Assembly (NCBI GenBank): GCA_903837345.1 | Contig: CAILUG010000054.1 | Location: 62,001-126,000, forward strand | Source of the DNA: an uncultured Gammaproteobacteria bacterium | GTDB lineage: Bacteria; Pseudomonadota; Gammaproteobacteria; Pseudomonadales; Pseudohongiellaceae | Direction: 5' to 3' | Length of the DNA: 64,000 bases | In this document: in pieces, positions 1-8,954 of the stretch | Layout: each line of letters opens with the position of its first letter | How positions within the stretch are numbered: the first letter of the stretch is position 1 | Made by a program: the position numbers and the translations under genes | The notes under the pieces: generated by a model | What the model was told of the DNA's origin: nothing | The model's input: the letters and a program-made list of their open reading frames with translations, nothing else | The model's database searches: none

Positions 1-15
1 GCTGCAATGCGGCTG

Positions 16-1230
16 TTATTTCTTGAAAACGAGACTGACGTTGTTGTTGCCGAAAGCAAAGGAATTGCTCATCGCACAAGACAGTTTGGCGGCGAGCGGG
101 GCCGAGAAGTTGATGTTCAAACTGAATTCGTCATCCAGTTTTTTGAAGGGAGTGATGGTTTGGGTTTGCATGGCTTTAACGGTATAGACCGCTTCGAGCG
201 CCCCGGCAGCACCCAGCAAATGACCGGTAAGTTGCTTGGTGGGGGTCATGTGAATCGCAGAAAGCCTGTCACCGAATATCAGTTTCATTGCATTGAATTC
301 GGCCACATCATTGAGCTTGGTACCGGTACCGTGCGGATTGATCAGATCAATCTCGCCGGCGCCGATGTTGGCATCTTCCAGCGCAAGCTGCATGGCAAGT
401 GCTGAATCGCTGCCATCGGGGATAGGCATTACCATGTGATAGCCACCGCCGGTTGAACCGAAGCCGGCCAGTTCCGCGTAGATTTTGGCGCCGCGGGCTT
501 TGGCAGCGGATTCTTTTTCCAGCAACAACATGGCGGCACCTTCGCCAAGCACAAAACCATCACGGTCATGGGCAAAGGGACGACTGGAATTTTCAGGGTC
601 ATCGTTGTTGTTGGACATGGCTCGCAGGCGATCGAAACCCGCCACCATCAGTGGTGTGATAGTGGCTTCGACACCGCCGGTAAGCACCGCATCAACCCGC
701 CCGCTTCTGATCATGTCGAGCGCTATGCCGATGGCATTGGCGCTGGAGGAGCAGGCAGTGGCTATGGTGTGTTGCTGGCCTATAAATCCCCATTTGATCG
801 CAATCTGGTTGACAATGGAGTTGGGCTCGATAAAGGGCACGGTCATCGGGTTGACCCGGGATGGCCCTGACTTGATCAAGCGGGTAAGTGCATCTTCGGT
901 GTAGTACATGCCACCGAGGCCGGTTCCCAGTGAAATACCTATGCGGCGCTTGTCGATCCCCGAGTTTTCCAGCCCTGCGTCCCTGACCAGTTCAGCAGCA
1001 GCGGCCATGGCAAACTGGGTATTCAGCGAAAGATTGGCAACCGAATAGCCCAGCAGGGTCGACATATTGGTCTTGATCTCTGCAGCGATCTGGGTTCTGT
1101 ATTCAGCAGGATCAAAGCGGAAAATGCGTGCGATGCCCGATTTGGCCTGCAGCAGGTTTTCCCAGAATTCATCGAGGTTGTCACCCAGTGCAGAAATGGC
1201 ACTCAACCCGGTAATAACCACTTTTTCCAT
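16..1230 (-). CDS. Beta-ketoacyl-ACP synthase (KAS II/FabF-like)
   Basis: A 404-residue condensing enzyme of the thiolase fold, predicted to join an acyl primer to malonyl-ACP by decarboxylative Claisen condensation. The Cys-His-His set is visible: Cys160 in TACSSS, His300 in NPHGTGT and His337 in LTGHLLGAAG, with the usual lysine at 332. Length matches FabF. It is complete, with an ATG start at 1230 and its stop 15 bases from the window edge. It is not beside acpP or fabG here, and a multidrug-type export operon diverges from it, so a specialised lipid or polyketide role is as likely as housekeeping fatty acid synthesis. Genes beyond the left edge would decide this. Confidence 0.9.
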   Translation of the reverse strand: MEKVVITGLSAISALGDNLDEFWENLLQAKSGIARIFRFDPAEYRTQIAAEIKTNMSTLLGYSVANLSLNTQFAMAAAAELVRDAGLENSGIDKRRIGISLGTGLGGMYYTEDALTRLIKSGPSRVNPMTVPFIEPNSIVNQIAIKWGFIGQQHTIATACSSSANAIGIALDMIRSGRVDAVLTGGVEATITPLMVAGFDRLRAMSNNNDDPENSSRPFAHDRDGFVLGEGAAMLLLEKESAAKARGAKIYAELAGFGSTGGGYHMVMPIPDGSDSALAMQLALEDANIGAGEIDLINPHGTGTKLNDVAEFNAMKLIFGDRLSAIHMTPTKQLTGHLLGAAGALEAVYTVKAMQTQTITPFKKLDDEFSLNINFSAPLAAKLSCAMSNSFAFGNNNVSLVFKK

Positions 1231-1513
1231 ATTGCACTCGCCGTAACTATCAGCTTCAGGAACCAGGCATTTCCATCGCCCAAGGAGGGTGATTCAAGAC
1301 TTCCAAACAATCCCTTTCAGCACCGGTTTCTCTACTGCAGATAAACGGTGTAAGGTGCTCATCTTGCACGGAAAAATACCTGCCGTGAACCAGTATTTTC
1401 TCCACGCGCCCTCCACAAAACCTCAATCATTACGCAAGCAACGGCACCCATAATAGGCTGGCTGTAGGTGGGATGATTTACCCCTTGTTTTCTGCGGAAC
1501 CCTTTGTGGGCTA

Positions 1514-2932
1514 ATGAAAAATACAACCGCTGACAAATGGCATACACACTTGATGCTCGCGCTGGCTCTATGCGGATGCGGGCTGGCGGGCTGTGCACTG
1601 ATCAAAACTCCAGTACCTGGATTGCCCAAGTCTGTGCCCGAACAGTGGGCACACCCGCTTGCGCAAGAAGCCAATGCCATCAAACCCGATCTTTACAGCT
1701 GGTGGACTGCTTTTGCCGATCCGCAGCTGAACGAACTGGTCAAACTCGCAATCAGACAAAACCTCACCATTGCCCAGGCCCAGGACCGCATCCGTCGTGC
1801 ACGCATCCAGCTGGGCCATGCCGGCGACCAGTTTCTGCCACAACTGCATGCCCACGCCCAACCCAATGAAGCCATATCTGCACGAGACACCTATTTTCAA
1901 TACGGGCTGGATGCCACCTGGGAGATCAGCCTGTTCGGCCGCAAGGAAAGCGTGATGAAACTGGCACGGGCTCAAATAGCCGCAAACGAAGCAGAAGCCC
2001 AGGCAACACAAGTTTCGGTTGTGGCCGAGGTAGTACGCAGTTACATCGAGCTGCGCACCAGCCAACAGCAACAACAACTGCTGGAGCAGCAAGCCCAGTT
2101 GACCCAGGCAAGGGTTCGCTTGCTGGGTATACGCCAGCAACTGGGCATCGGTGACGCGCAAGAGCTGGCCACAGCCAACGGCGATACTCTGCTGGTAAAA
2201 ATAAATTTGAGCAAAAGCCGGCAAATGGCCGAATCAGCAGCACAACGTTTGGCGCTGCTGCTTGGACAACCTGCTGCGCCGGCTGAATGGCAAAACACGG
2301 CAGCACAACCGCAACTCGGCAGTTATGGCTTTGACCAGCTTCCGGCCGACATGGTGCGTACCCGCCCCGAGATCAAGGCGGCTGAAGCCGCTGTTTTGCA
2401 GGCAACCGGTGACTTGGGTGTGGCAAAAGCCGAGGTTTATCCCTATCTGTCACTGGGCACTGCCTACCTCTACTCAGCCAATATAACCAACAATTATTCG
2501 CTTGATGGTGCCTCTCATTCCACTCCATTGATAGGTCCCACCATTGATGTACCGCTGCTGGACTGGGGACGGCGTCGTGCTGCAGTAAGGGTACAACGCG
2601 CGGCGCTGGATGCCTCGCTGCTTGCATATCGCGAGTCGGTGCTTGAAGCCCTGGCTGAAGTTGAAACCGCCTTGTCATCGTTGCAGGCGCAACAGCAAAT
2701 CCTGGCTACCACACAAACCAACACTACCCTCCGTGAACGTGAGCTCACCCGTATCCAGCGCATGCAACAACTTGGTTTTGCCAGTGAGCTCGACGCCATC
2801 AATGGCAAGCAGCAAAACGTTGAAGCTGCGCTGAGCTTGCTGGAAGCACATGCCAGTCACGACCTTGCCTTTGTAGCCCTCTACAAATCACTGGGCGGCG
2901 CACCGCTACCGGAAGACGGGGGACAACACTGA
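1514..2932 (+). CDS. TolC/NodT-type outer-membrane efflux lipoprotein
   Basis: A 472-residue outer-membrane factor. The N-terminus has a signal peptide ending in a lipobox (LAGC, then ALIKTP), as in the NodT/OprM branch, followed by two OEP repeats. Each repeat is rich in long alpha-helices that would build the periplasmic tunnel. The role is the outer-membrane exit duct of a tripartite exporter. It is first in an operon whose next three genes supply permease, ATPase and membrane-fusion protein. Its stop overlaps the next start (TGATG), so translation is probably coupled. The 283-base gap to the divergent ketosynthase should hold both promoters. Confidence 0.9.
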   Translation: MKNTTADKWHTHLMLALALCGCGLAGCALIKTPVPGLPKSVPEQWAHPLAQEANAIKPDLYSWWTAFADPQLNELVKLAIRQNLTIAQAQDRIRRARIQLGHAGDQFLPQLHAHAQPNEAISARDTYFQYGLDATWEISLFGRKESVMKLARAQIAANEAEAQATQVSVVAEVVRSYIELRTSQQQQQLLEQQAQLTQARVRLLGIRQQLGIGDAQELATANGDTLLVKINLSKSRQMAESAAQRLALLLGQPAAPAEWQNTAAQPQLGSYGFDQLPADMVRTRPEIKAAEAAVLQATGDLGVAKAEVYPYLSLGTAYLYSANITNNYSLDGASHSTPLIGPTIDVPLLDWGRRRAAVRVQRAALDASLLAYRESVLEALAEVETALSSLQAQQQILATTQTNTTLRERELTRIQRMQQLGFASELDAINGKQQNVEAALSLLEAHASHDLAFVALYKSLGGAPLPEDGGQH

Positions 2933-4062
2933 TGGTCTCGCTGGCGCGCAAAAGCCTGATGCGTGAATGGCCGCGCTATTTGCCGGCGATTCTGGCCATC
3001 TGTTTTGCCGGAGTTTTGCTGTTCATGCAGGCGGCACTGGTACTGGGCATCTTCGGCAGCGCAGCAGTTTATGTGACCACATCTTCATCGGATTTGTGGG
3101 TGGGCTACCCTGGCACCCAGAGCGTCAACCTCGGCCGCTCAATCAACGCTGATGTGGAATACCTGTTGCGTATGGATGGCAACATCACCGCAGTGGAACC
3201 CTTGCAATGGGTGGATGCGGATTGGCGCAGCCCGCAAACCAGTGGCGGCGTGTCTGTATATGTGATCGGCATCAATCCCAACCAGGACGGGCTTGTTTTT
3301 GACCAGGTGCTTGATGCCAATGTGCGCCAGTTATTGCATGAACCCGGCGCAGTTATCGTTGACCGTGCCGATCTTGGCCAACTGGGTGTTGAAACCGGCA
3401 ATTGGGCGTTGATCGACGGCAAATCGGTACATGTGGTTGCTACTGCCAGTGGCCTGCGCCCGCTCGGCGGCGTGAATATCATCAGTTCCCTTGATACTGC
3501 CCGTCAGCTTACGGCGGGTCGCGACAAAACCCGTGCGACCTACTGGGTAGCCAAACTGGACGACCCCAAAAATGCCGACATTGTGCGCAAACAACTTTTG
3601 AGCAAGCCTTCGTTTGGGTCCTACGAAATATGGACTGCCAGCGAGTTCGCTCTGCGTTCGCAGTTTTACTGGATGGGGGATACCGGCGCGGGTGTGGCAG
3701 TGTTGTTCATGGCGGCCATAGTTTTGCTGGTAGGCCTGGTAGTAGCCAGCCAGGCGCTTATGGCAGTTGTCATCAGCTCCGCCCGTGAATACGCCACGCT
3801 TAACGCGCTGGGAGCAGGCATGGCCGCTCTGCGCCGTGTGGTACTGGAACAGGCTGCATGGATAGGCAGTATAGGTCTGGTATTCAGCATCGGCGTCAGC
3901 ACACTGCTGCTCTCGATTGCCCATTCAAGGGATATTCCGGTTTCGATAACGTACCAGATGATCCTGGTGTGGGTCGGTGTCGTGCTGGGCATAGCGCTGC
4001 TTTCCGGCCTGTTTGCAATGCGCGGCTTGTTGCGCGCCGACCCCGCGTTGCTGCTGAGGTGA
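2932..4062 (+). CDS. ABC exporter permease, DevC/FtsX type
   Basis: A 376-residue inner-membrane permease with MacB/FtsX topology: one N-terminal membrane helix (about residues 14-38), a large periplasmic domain (about 40-245), then three C-terminal helices. The DLWVG and GTQSV motifs after the first helix resemble the DevC branch, which in cyanobacteria exports heterocyst glycolipids together with DevA, DevB and a TolC protein. It is encoded between the outer-membrane factor and its ATPase with only two bases to the next gene. The substrate is unknown. The DevC-type assignment is my reading of the motif and gene order, not a database result. Confidence 0.85.
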   Translation: MVSLARKSLMREWPRYLPAILAICFAGVLLFMQAALVLGIFGSAAVYVTTSSSDLWVGYPGTQSVNLGRSINADVEYLLRMDGNITAVEPLQWVDADWRSPQTSGGVSVYVIGINPNQDGLVFDQVLDANVRQLLHEPGAVIVDRADLGQLGVETGNWALIDGKSVHVVATASGLRPLGGVNIISSLDTARQLTAGRDKTRATYWVAKLDDPKNADIVRKQLLSKPSFGSYEIWTASEFALRSQFYWMGDTGAGVAVLFMAAIVLLVGLVVASQALMAVVISSAREYATLNALGAGMAALRRVVLEQAAWIGSIGLVFSIGVSTLLLSIAHSRDIPVSITYQMILVWVGVVLGIALLSGLFAMRGLLRADPALLLR

Positions 4063-4064
4063 AC

Positions 4065-4829
4065 ATGAATCTCCAGCAACAATCCGGAACAGCAGTACCT
4101 GCGCTCTCTGCTTCAGGCATCAGCAAATCCTTCGTGTCAGGCCTGGTAAGAATCCAGGTGCTGAACCATCTCTCCTTGAACGTGATGCCGGCCGAACTGA
4201 CCCTGATTGCGGGACCTTCCGGCTGTGGCAAAAGCACATTACTGTCAATTTTGAGCGGCCTGCAATACAGCGATGGCGGCAAAGTGGTTGCACTGGGGGA
4301 AGACCTGACCGGGGCCAGCGTGAGTGAACTGGAACACTTCCGGCTCAAGCATACGGGATTTGTATTCCAGGGTTTCAACCTGTTCACGGCGCTTACAGCA
4401 ATTGAACAGGTGGAATTGCCGCTCAATTATCTGGGCATTGGCAAACGCGAGGCGCGCGAACGTTCAATTGAAGCCCTGCGTGAAGTCGACATGTTCCATC
4501 GTGCCAACCAGTTCCCGGCAGAACTTTCCGGTGGTGAAAAGCAGCGTGTTGCCATTGCCCGCGCTCTCGCCAAAAAACCGCAATTGCTTTTCGCTGACGA
4601 GCCTACCAGTGCACTTGATGCCAGCAGCGGCTCAACGGTGATCAACCTGCTGCACAAAATTGCGCGCGAACACCAGACCACGGTGCTGTGCGTAAGTCAT
4701 GACCCTCGCCTGATCCAGCATGCTGATCGTGTACTGGCCATGGAAGACGGCGAAATCCGCCGGGATTGGCGCACCGAAAGCGACTTTGACATCAATGAAC
4801 ATCTTCACGCCACAAAAGGGATCCACTAG
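4065..4829 (+). CDS. ABC exporter ATP-binding protein (LolD/DevA type)
   Basis: A 254-residue nucleotide-binding subunit. Walker A is GPSGCGKST, the Q-loop lies in VFQGFNL, the signature is LSGGEKQR, Walker B is [12 protein letters not shown] and the H-loop histidine is in CVSHD. I chose the ATG at 4065 because it follows the permease stop by two bases and gives the normal family length; the reading frame stays open further upstream but only inside the permease gene. It should power the permease encoded immediately before it. Confidence 0.93.
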   Translation: MNLQQQSGTAVPALSASGISKSFVSGLVRIQVLNHLSLNVMPAELTLIAGPSGCGKSTLLSILSGLQYSDGGKVVALGEDLTGASVSELEHFRLKHTGFVFQGFNLFTALTAIEQVELPLNYLGIGKREARERSIEALREVDMFHRANQFPAELSGGEKQRVAIARALAKKPQLLFADEPTSALDASSGSTVINLLHKIAREHQTTVLCVSHDPRLIQHADRVLAMEDGEIRRDWRTESDFDINEHLHATKGIH

Positions 4830-4831
4830 CC

Positions 4832-5710
4832 ATGCGCCTGATTGTGACATTGCTGGGTGTACTTTTGCTGGGCAGCTTGATGGCTTGTTCGGACTCGCGT
4901 GTGCCCAGCGTCAAAAAAGATTCATCCCTTGCCGCCATAGCACGCGGCAAGATTGATATTGAAGGCGGCTTGCTGAACATCACTGTGCCGGAAGAAGGGA
5001 TTGTCAGCGAGATAAATGTGAAAGTCGGTGACAACATCAAGGCTGGTGATGTATTGGCCAAATTCAACAGCGAACAGGAATCACTCGCACTGGAACTGGC
5101 CATTGCCCAAATCAACCATTCGCAACTGGAACTGGATGCACTGAAAATCCGCCTGAAAAATTCGGAACAGCTGGCTGAGCGCTGGCAGACCGCAGCCAAA
5201 GAAGGTGCCGCACAGCAAGCACAGGCGGATGAAGCACAACAAAATCTCCAGCAATTGCATGCCGAAATCAACAGCACAAAATCAACTCTTGAAATGGCAA
5301 ATATCAAACGCAAGCAAGCACAACATGCACTTTCACTGCGCACTCTCCGTGCTCCTCAGGATGCAGTAGTGGCAAAAGTTGCGGCACAGGCAGGCATCTC
5401 TGCCAATAGCAGCACTCCGTCATTTGTCTTGCTGCCCGCCAAACCGGTGATCGTGCGGGCCGAGATCAACGAAAGTTTCATTGGCCAGATCCAGAAAGGC
5501 TCGGCAGCTTCAGTGTCTTTTGAAGCTACTCCCCAGACTGCGCAGCTTGAAGCCCATGTTGTTTATATCGGCAAAATGCTGGAGGCGGGTCATTGGGGTG
5601 ACGAGCAGCAGCAAACCAGCAGGGTCGTTGAATGCATTCTTGAATTCGATCAGCCCCAACACTATTTAATTGGTCAGAATGTAATGGTGAAATTTCATGC
5701 AGAACATTGA
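4832..5710 (+). CDS. HlyD-family membrane-fusion lipoprotein
   Basis: A 292-residue periplasmic adaptor linking the inner-membrane ABC pump to the outer-membrane factor. It has a lipoprotein signal with lipobox LMAC, a split biotinyl-lipoyl-like domain (about residues 45-75 and 175-200), a helical hairpin between the halves (about 80-165), and a beta-barrel segment near the C-terminus. It lies two bases after the ATPase gene, completing a four-gene tripartite ABC exporter. The last 14 bases overlap the next gene in another frame, which suggests translational coupling. Confidence 0.88.
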   Translation: MRLIVTLLGVLLLGSLMACSDSRVPSVKKDSSLAAIARGKIDIEGGLLNITVPEEGIVSEINVKVGDNIKAGDVLAKFNSEQESLALELAIAQINHSQLELDALKIRLKNSEQLAERWQTAAKEGAAQQAQADEAQQNLQQLHAEINSTKSTLEMANIKRKQAQHALSLRTLRAPQDAVVAKVAAQAGISANSSTPSFVLLPAKPVIVRAEINESFIGQIQKGSAASVSFEATPQTAQLEAHVVYIGKMLEAGHWGDEQQQTSRVVECILEFDQPQHYLIGQNVMVKFHAEH

Positions 5711-6422
5711 TGCAAGCGTTGAGTATTTCGAACCGTTGACACAGGTGGACGATGACAAGCCGTGGGTGATTCTGTGTGATTTCGATGGCACCATCAGCCT
5801 GCAGGATGTTACTGACAGCCTGCTCACAAAGTTTGGCCAAAGCGGCCACGAACAGCTGGAAGAAGCCTGGCTCAACGGAGAAATCGGCTCACGTGAATGC
5901 ATGGCAGGCCAAATAGCTTTGGTTGATGCCAGCAAAGCCGAACTGGACAAGGCCTTGTCAGCCATCAGGATCGACCCTGCCTTCAGAATCTTTGTCAAAA
6001 AAGCCACCCAGTTGGGCATACAAGTCAAAATACTCAGTGACGGTCTCGACTACGCCATCAGACATATCCTGAAACCGCATGGCCTTGATCATTTGCCGGT
6101 TTATGCCAACCGTCTGGTCCAGGTTGGCGAACGCAGCTGGAAACTGGAGTTTCCCAATGCCTCATCGAATTGCCTGAAAGCCAGTGGCAACTGCAAATGC
6201 GCCAGGGCTGCCCTTTACCAGAATGACAATCACCAGGTGTTGTTTGTAGGTGATGGCAGTTCGGATTTTTGTGTATCCGGCAAAGTGGATTTCGTGCTGG
6301 CCAAGGACAAATTGATAAAACATTGCCAGCAGCACGATCTTGCGCACCTGCCCATCAGCGGCTTTGCCGAAGCGCTGAATTTCATCAACGAAAACATTTT
6401 CAACCCCGAAACCATTGTTTAA
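5697..6422 (+). CDS. HAD-superfamily phosphatase, MtnX/SerB-like
   Basis: A 241-residue HAD hydrolase. Motif I is CDFDGT (Asp28 nucleophile, Asp30 acid/base), motif II is the serine of ILSDG, and motif IV is GDGSSDF. The long helical cap directly after motif I resembles MtnX and phosphoserine phosphatase. The likely reaction is hydrolysis of a small phosphomonoester, but no methionine-salvage genes are nearby, so the MtnX substrate is not implied. It overlaps the adaptor gene by 14 bases and belongs to the exporter operon, which suggests it dephosphorylates an intermediate of the exported compound. Confidence 0.82.
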   Translation: MQNIDASVEYFEPLTQVDDDKPWVILCDFDGTISLQDVTDSLLTKFGQSGHEQLEEAWLNGEIGSRECMAGQIALVDASKAELDKALSAIRIDPAFRIFVKKATQLGIQVKILSDGLDYAIRHILKPHGLDHLPVYANRLVQVGERSWKLEFPNASSNCLKASGNCKCARAALYQNDNHQVLFVGDGSSDFCVSGKVDFVLAKDKLIKHCQQHDLAHLPISGFAEALNFINENIFNPETIV

Positions 6423-6445
6423 TTTCCAGAGAAGACACCACAGCA

Positions 6446-7324
6446 ATGATCCAGAATACAGAGTACTTTTTGAAAGGTGGCCGCGCCGGTGTGTTGTTGA
6501 TACACGGACTTACCGGCACGCCCACGGAAATGCGCCTGGTCGCCCGCGGCCTGCACAAGGCCGGCTTCACGGTGTACGGCATGCAGCTCGCCGGCCACTG
6601 TGGCGATGTCAACGATTTGCTGAAAACCACGTGGCAGGATTGGTACAAGAGTGTTGAAGTGGCCGCCGACAAGCTTGGCAAATCAGTAGACCACATGTTT
6701 GTGGCCGGATTGTCGATGGGAGCCGTGCTCGCACTGAGACTCGCCACCGAGCAACCGGAACGGGTGGCAGGCGTCGGTGTTTATGGTCCCACTTTCAAAT
6801 ACGATGGCTGGACCATGCCGTTTTTTGCACGCCATCTTTCATTTTTGCTTCAGTGGTTGCGTCCAATCAAGAATTTGTTCAACAACCGGATGTTTCATGA
6901 ACAAGCACCGTACGGCATCAAGGACGAACGTTTGCGGGAAATGATCGTGAACAGCATGTACAGTGGCGACAGTGCCGCAGCCGGCCTGCCAGGCAACCCC
7001 TGGCCCTCGGTTGCTGAAATGCTGACCTTGTCCAAAAAAGTGAAACGCAAACTGCACAAAGTGACAGCTCCCTGCCTGATGGTGCACGCTGCCAATGACG
7101 ACATTGCGCACATTGAAAATTCCCGCCTGGTGGCTCGCAGTGTAAATGGTCCGACTCACCTGGTTGAGCTGCACAACTCCTATCACATGGTCACCATCGA
7201 CCGTGAACACCGCACACTTATCAACGAGACTGTCGGCTATTTCAGGAGCATTCTGGAAAAGCGGGTGGTTGAACAGGAAGATGAGGTCTACTCACAGCAA
7301 ACAGTACAGATGGCGACTGGCTGA
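6446..7324 (+). CDS. Alpha/beta hydrolase, carboxylesterase/lipase-like
   Basis: A 292-residue serine hydrolase resembling the Est30/monoacylglycerol-lipase group. The oxyanion-hole HGLTG is near residue 20, the nucleophile elbow is GLSMG, the probable acid is in NDDIA and the catalytic histidine is in SYHMV. I preferred the ATG at 6446 over an upstream extension because the family fold begins there and the extension lies in the preceding gene. No signal peptide is visible, so it is cytoplasmic. It ends with TGATG overlapping the next gene. It could act as an esterase or thioesterase releasing a product from an acyl carrier, which is inference. Confidence 0.83.
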   Translation: MIQNTEYFLKGGRAGVLLIHGLTGTPTEMRLVARGLHKAGFTVYGMQLAGHCGDVNDLLKTTWQDWYKSVEVAADKLGKSVDHMFVAGLSMGAVLALRLATEQPERVAGVGVYGPTFKYDGWTMPFFARHLSFLLQWLRPIKNLFNNRMFHEQAPYGIKDERLREMIVNSMYSGDSAAAGLPGNPWPSVAEMLTLSKKVKRKLHKVTAPCLMVHAANDDIAHIENSRLVARSVNGPTHLVELHNSYHMVTIDREHRTLINETVGYFRSILEKRVVEQEDEVYSQQTVQMATG

Positions 7325-7683
7325 TGTCCGCTGCCATAACTTTGCTGTGGCTGATTAACATCGCATTGGACACCCTTGGCCAGATATCCTTCAAACAAGG
7401 CGCAGTAGCGCCAAATGATGCAGCAGGAATCCGTTTCTGGCTTAACACCCTGAACAACAACTGGATAAGAACCGGGATTGCCTGTTACGTCGTTGAATTC
7501 CTGGTGTGGCTCGCCTTTCTCTCGCTGGTACCACTGTCTGAAGGTGTGGCACTGGCTTCCATCAACATCGTGACGGTAATGATTGCCGGGCGCATCTTCC
7601 TGAAGGAACCGCTTACCAGGCTGCGGCTGCTGGGGATTGCGCTTGTTGCCTCCGGCGTGGCGGTCGTGGGATTAAGCACATGA
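7324..7683 (+). CDS. Small DMT/EamA-type four-helix transporter, subunit 1
   Basis: A 119-residue membrane protein with four predicted helices, like half-size drug/metabolite transporters (SMR, ArnE/ArnF). The first helix carries a charged LDTLGQ segment and the third an SEGVALASIN-like turn typical of EamA repeats. Its start overlaps the hydrolase stop and its end overlaps the next gene by ATGA. Two adjacent half-transporters suggest an antiparallel heterodimer, as in ArnE/ArnF, moving an amphipathic or lipid-linked molecule across the inner membrane. Confidence 0.8.
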   Translation: MSAAITLLWLINIALDTLGQISFKQGAVAPNDAAGIRFWLNTLNNNWIRTGIACYVVEFLVWLAFLSLVPLSEGVALASINIVTVMIAGRIFLKEPLTRLRLLGIALVASGVAVVGLST

Positions 7684-8069
7684 AAAAGTTTTTCTTTATC
7701 GGCTTCGGCGTGTTGATGACCTTCGACACATTGGCACAGATTTGTTTCAAATATACCGCCAACAATGCATTGCCGTTTGAAATGAGCACCGACTGGATAA
7801 TCCGGCTATTCCTGCATCCCTGGATTTACGGCTCGATCATCGGTTATATAGGGACTTACTTTACCTGGCTGACCCTGCTGAAACGATTGTCGATTGGCGC
7901 ATCCTTTGCTGCTTCCCACATGGAAGTAGTAAGTGTAATGCTGGTCTCAGTCTGGATTTTTGATGAACCGTTGACCTTGCCGAAACTTGCAGGGGCAATC
8001 CTGATTCTGGCCGGGATCATGTGCCTCGCCTTTGCTGAAGAGAAACTGGCCCACTCAAAACCTGTCTGA
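7680..8069 (+). CDS. Small DMT/EamA-type four-helix transporter, subunit 2
   Basis: A 129-residue four-helix protein homologous to its upstream neighbour: it shares the TFDTLAQI(C)FK helix 1 motif with DTLGQISFK in subunit 1. It overlaps that gene by four bases (ATGA), so the two are almost certainly made together. It is the last gene of the plus-strand operon. Its stop lies seven bases from the stop of the converging ureohydrolase gene, and no terminator hairpin is visible between them, so transcripts from the two sides probably overlap. Confidence 0.8.
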   Translation: MKKFFFIGFGVLMTFDTLAQICFKYTANNALPFEMSTDWIIRLFLHPWIYGSIIGYIGTYFTWLTLLKRLSIGASFAASHMEVVSVMLVSVWIFDEPLTLPKLAGAILILAGIMCLAFAEEKLAHSKPV

Positions 8070-8076
8070 CGCAAAA

Positions 8077-8946
8077 CTAAACGGAATTTTCGGCAATCCG
8101 GGCTATCAAGCGTGCATTCAAGGCCTGGTGGTCATGTTGCCACTCAAGCAGCCGAGCAGCCGGAATTCCGGTTTGGCCATCCAGCGCACTTAATTTCCGT
8201 TTCCACCAGGTGGTATACAGCCAGCTGGAAACATCACCGGTGATGTCACTGCCGATGATATTGCCCTTCAATGATCTGATGACACTGACGAGGTGGGATT
8301 CAAGCATCCTGCCCTGGTCCCAGTTGGTGGCAACCGCGTCCGCTGAAAGCACATCCTTGTCGATGGTCAAATAGGTAGGCATCGCAGTTTGGGTGGAAAT
8401 AAAACTTTCAATCAACTCATCCGGATTGTCGAAACGACGGAACGACTTTTTCAACCCGAACCAGGACGCCCAGCGCACATCCACGTCTGTGCACCAGTAA
8501 GTCACTTTGCCTGAGAGCAGCGGCCGCCAATATTGCTGCCAGGCCGAGGACAGTGAAATATCCGGCGATGTCACACCCAGCACGTGCACATGAGAGACAT
8601 AGGGCAACAACGCCACTTGCCGCACCCACGAACCACAGTGGATGCCAAAGGGAAAGCGCATGTTGTCGGGATGGTTGTCAAACAACACTACTTGAAAGGG
8701 GCCACGGGACTGGCATCGCTGGACCAATGGCCAGGTAAGATGATGGAAATCACCGCTGCCCAGCAATACAGTGCCATGCTCTGCCGGCATCCGCTGTTGC
8801 AACAACCTGACCAGGCTTTGGAAATTCTTCAGTGAACAGCCAAAACGGATTTTTTCCTGCCAGTCCTGCAACGGAATTTCTGTCGCACCGGCAACTGTTC
8901 CAAGGGAACCATCAAAATCCAGAATCACAGGCGCAGAGTTGGTCAT
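8077..8946 (-). CDS. Arginase/agmatinase-family ureohydrolase
   Basis: A 289-residue member of the arginase-deacetylase fold. Metal-site motifs are all present in variant form: GSGDFHH (in place of GGDHS), FDNHPDN (in place of DAHxD) and LTIDKDVLS (in place of SxDxDxxDP). The binuclear manganese ligands therefore appear intact. Predicted chemistry is hydrolysis of a guanidino or amidino group, releasing urea or a related product; the substrate is not clear. It starts eight bases after the acyltransferase gene ends, in a minus-strand trio with an aminotransferase. The divergent motifs suggest a specialised subfamily rather than SpeB or RocF. Confidence 0.78.
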   Translation of the reverse strand: MTNSAPVILDFDGSLGTVAGATEIPLQDWQEKIRFGCSLKNFQSLVRLLQQRMPAEHGTVLLGSGDFHHLTWPLVQRCQSRGPFQVVLFDNHPDNMRFPFGIHCGSWVRQVALLPYVSHVHVLGVTSPDISLSSAWQQYWRPLLSGKVTYWCTDVDVRWASWFGLKKSFRRFDNPDELIESFISTQTAMPTYLTIDKDVLSADAVATNWDQGRMLESHLVSVIRSLKGNIIGSDITGDVSSWLYTTWWKRKLSALDGQTGIPAARLLEWQHDHQALNARLIARIAENSV

Positions 8947-8954
8947 GCCTTGGC

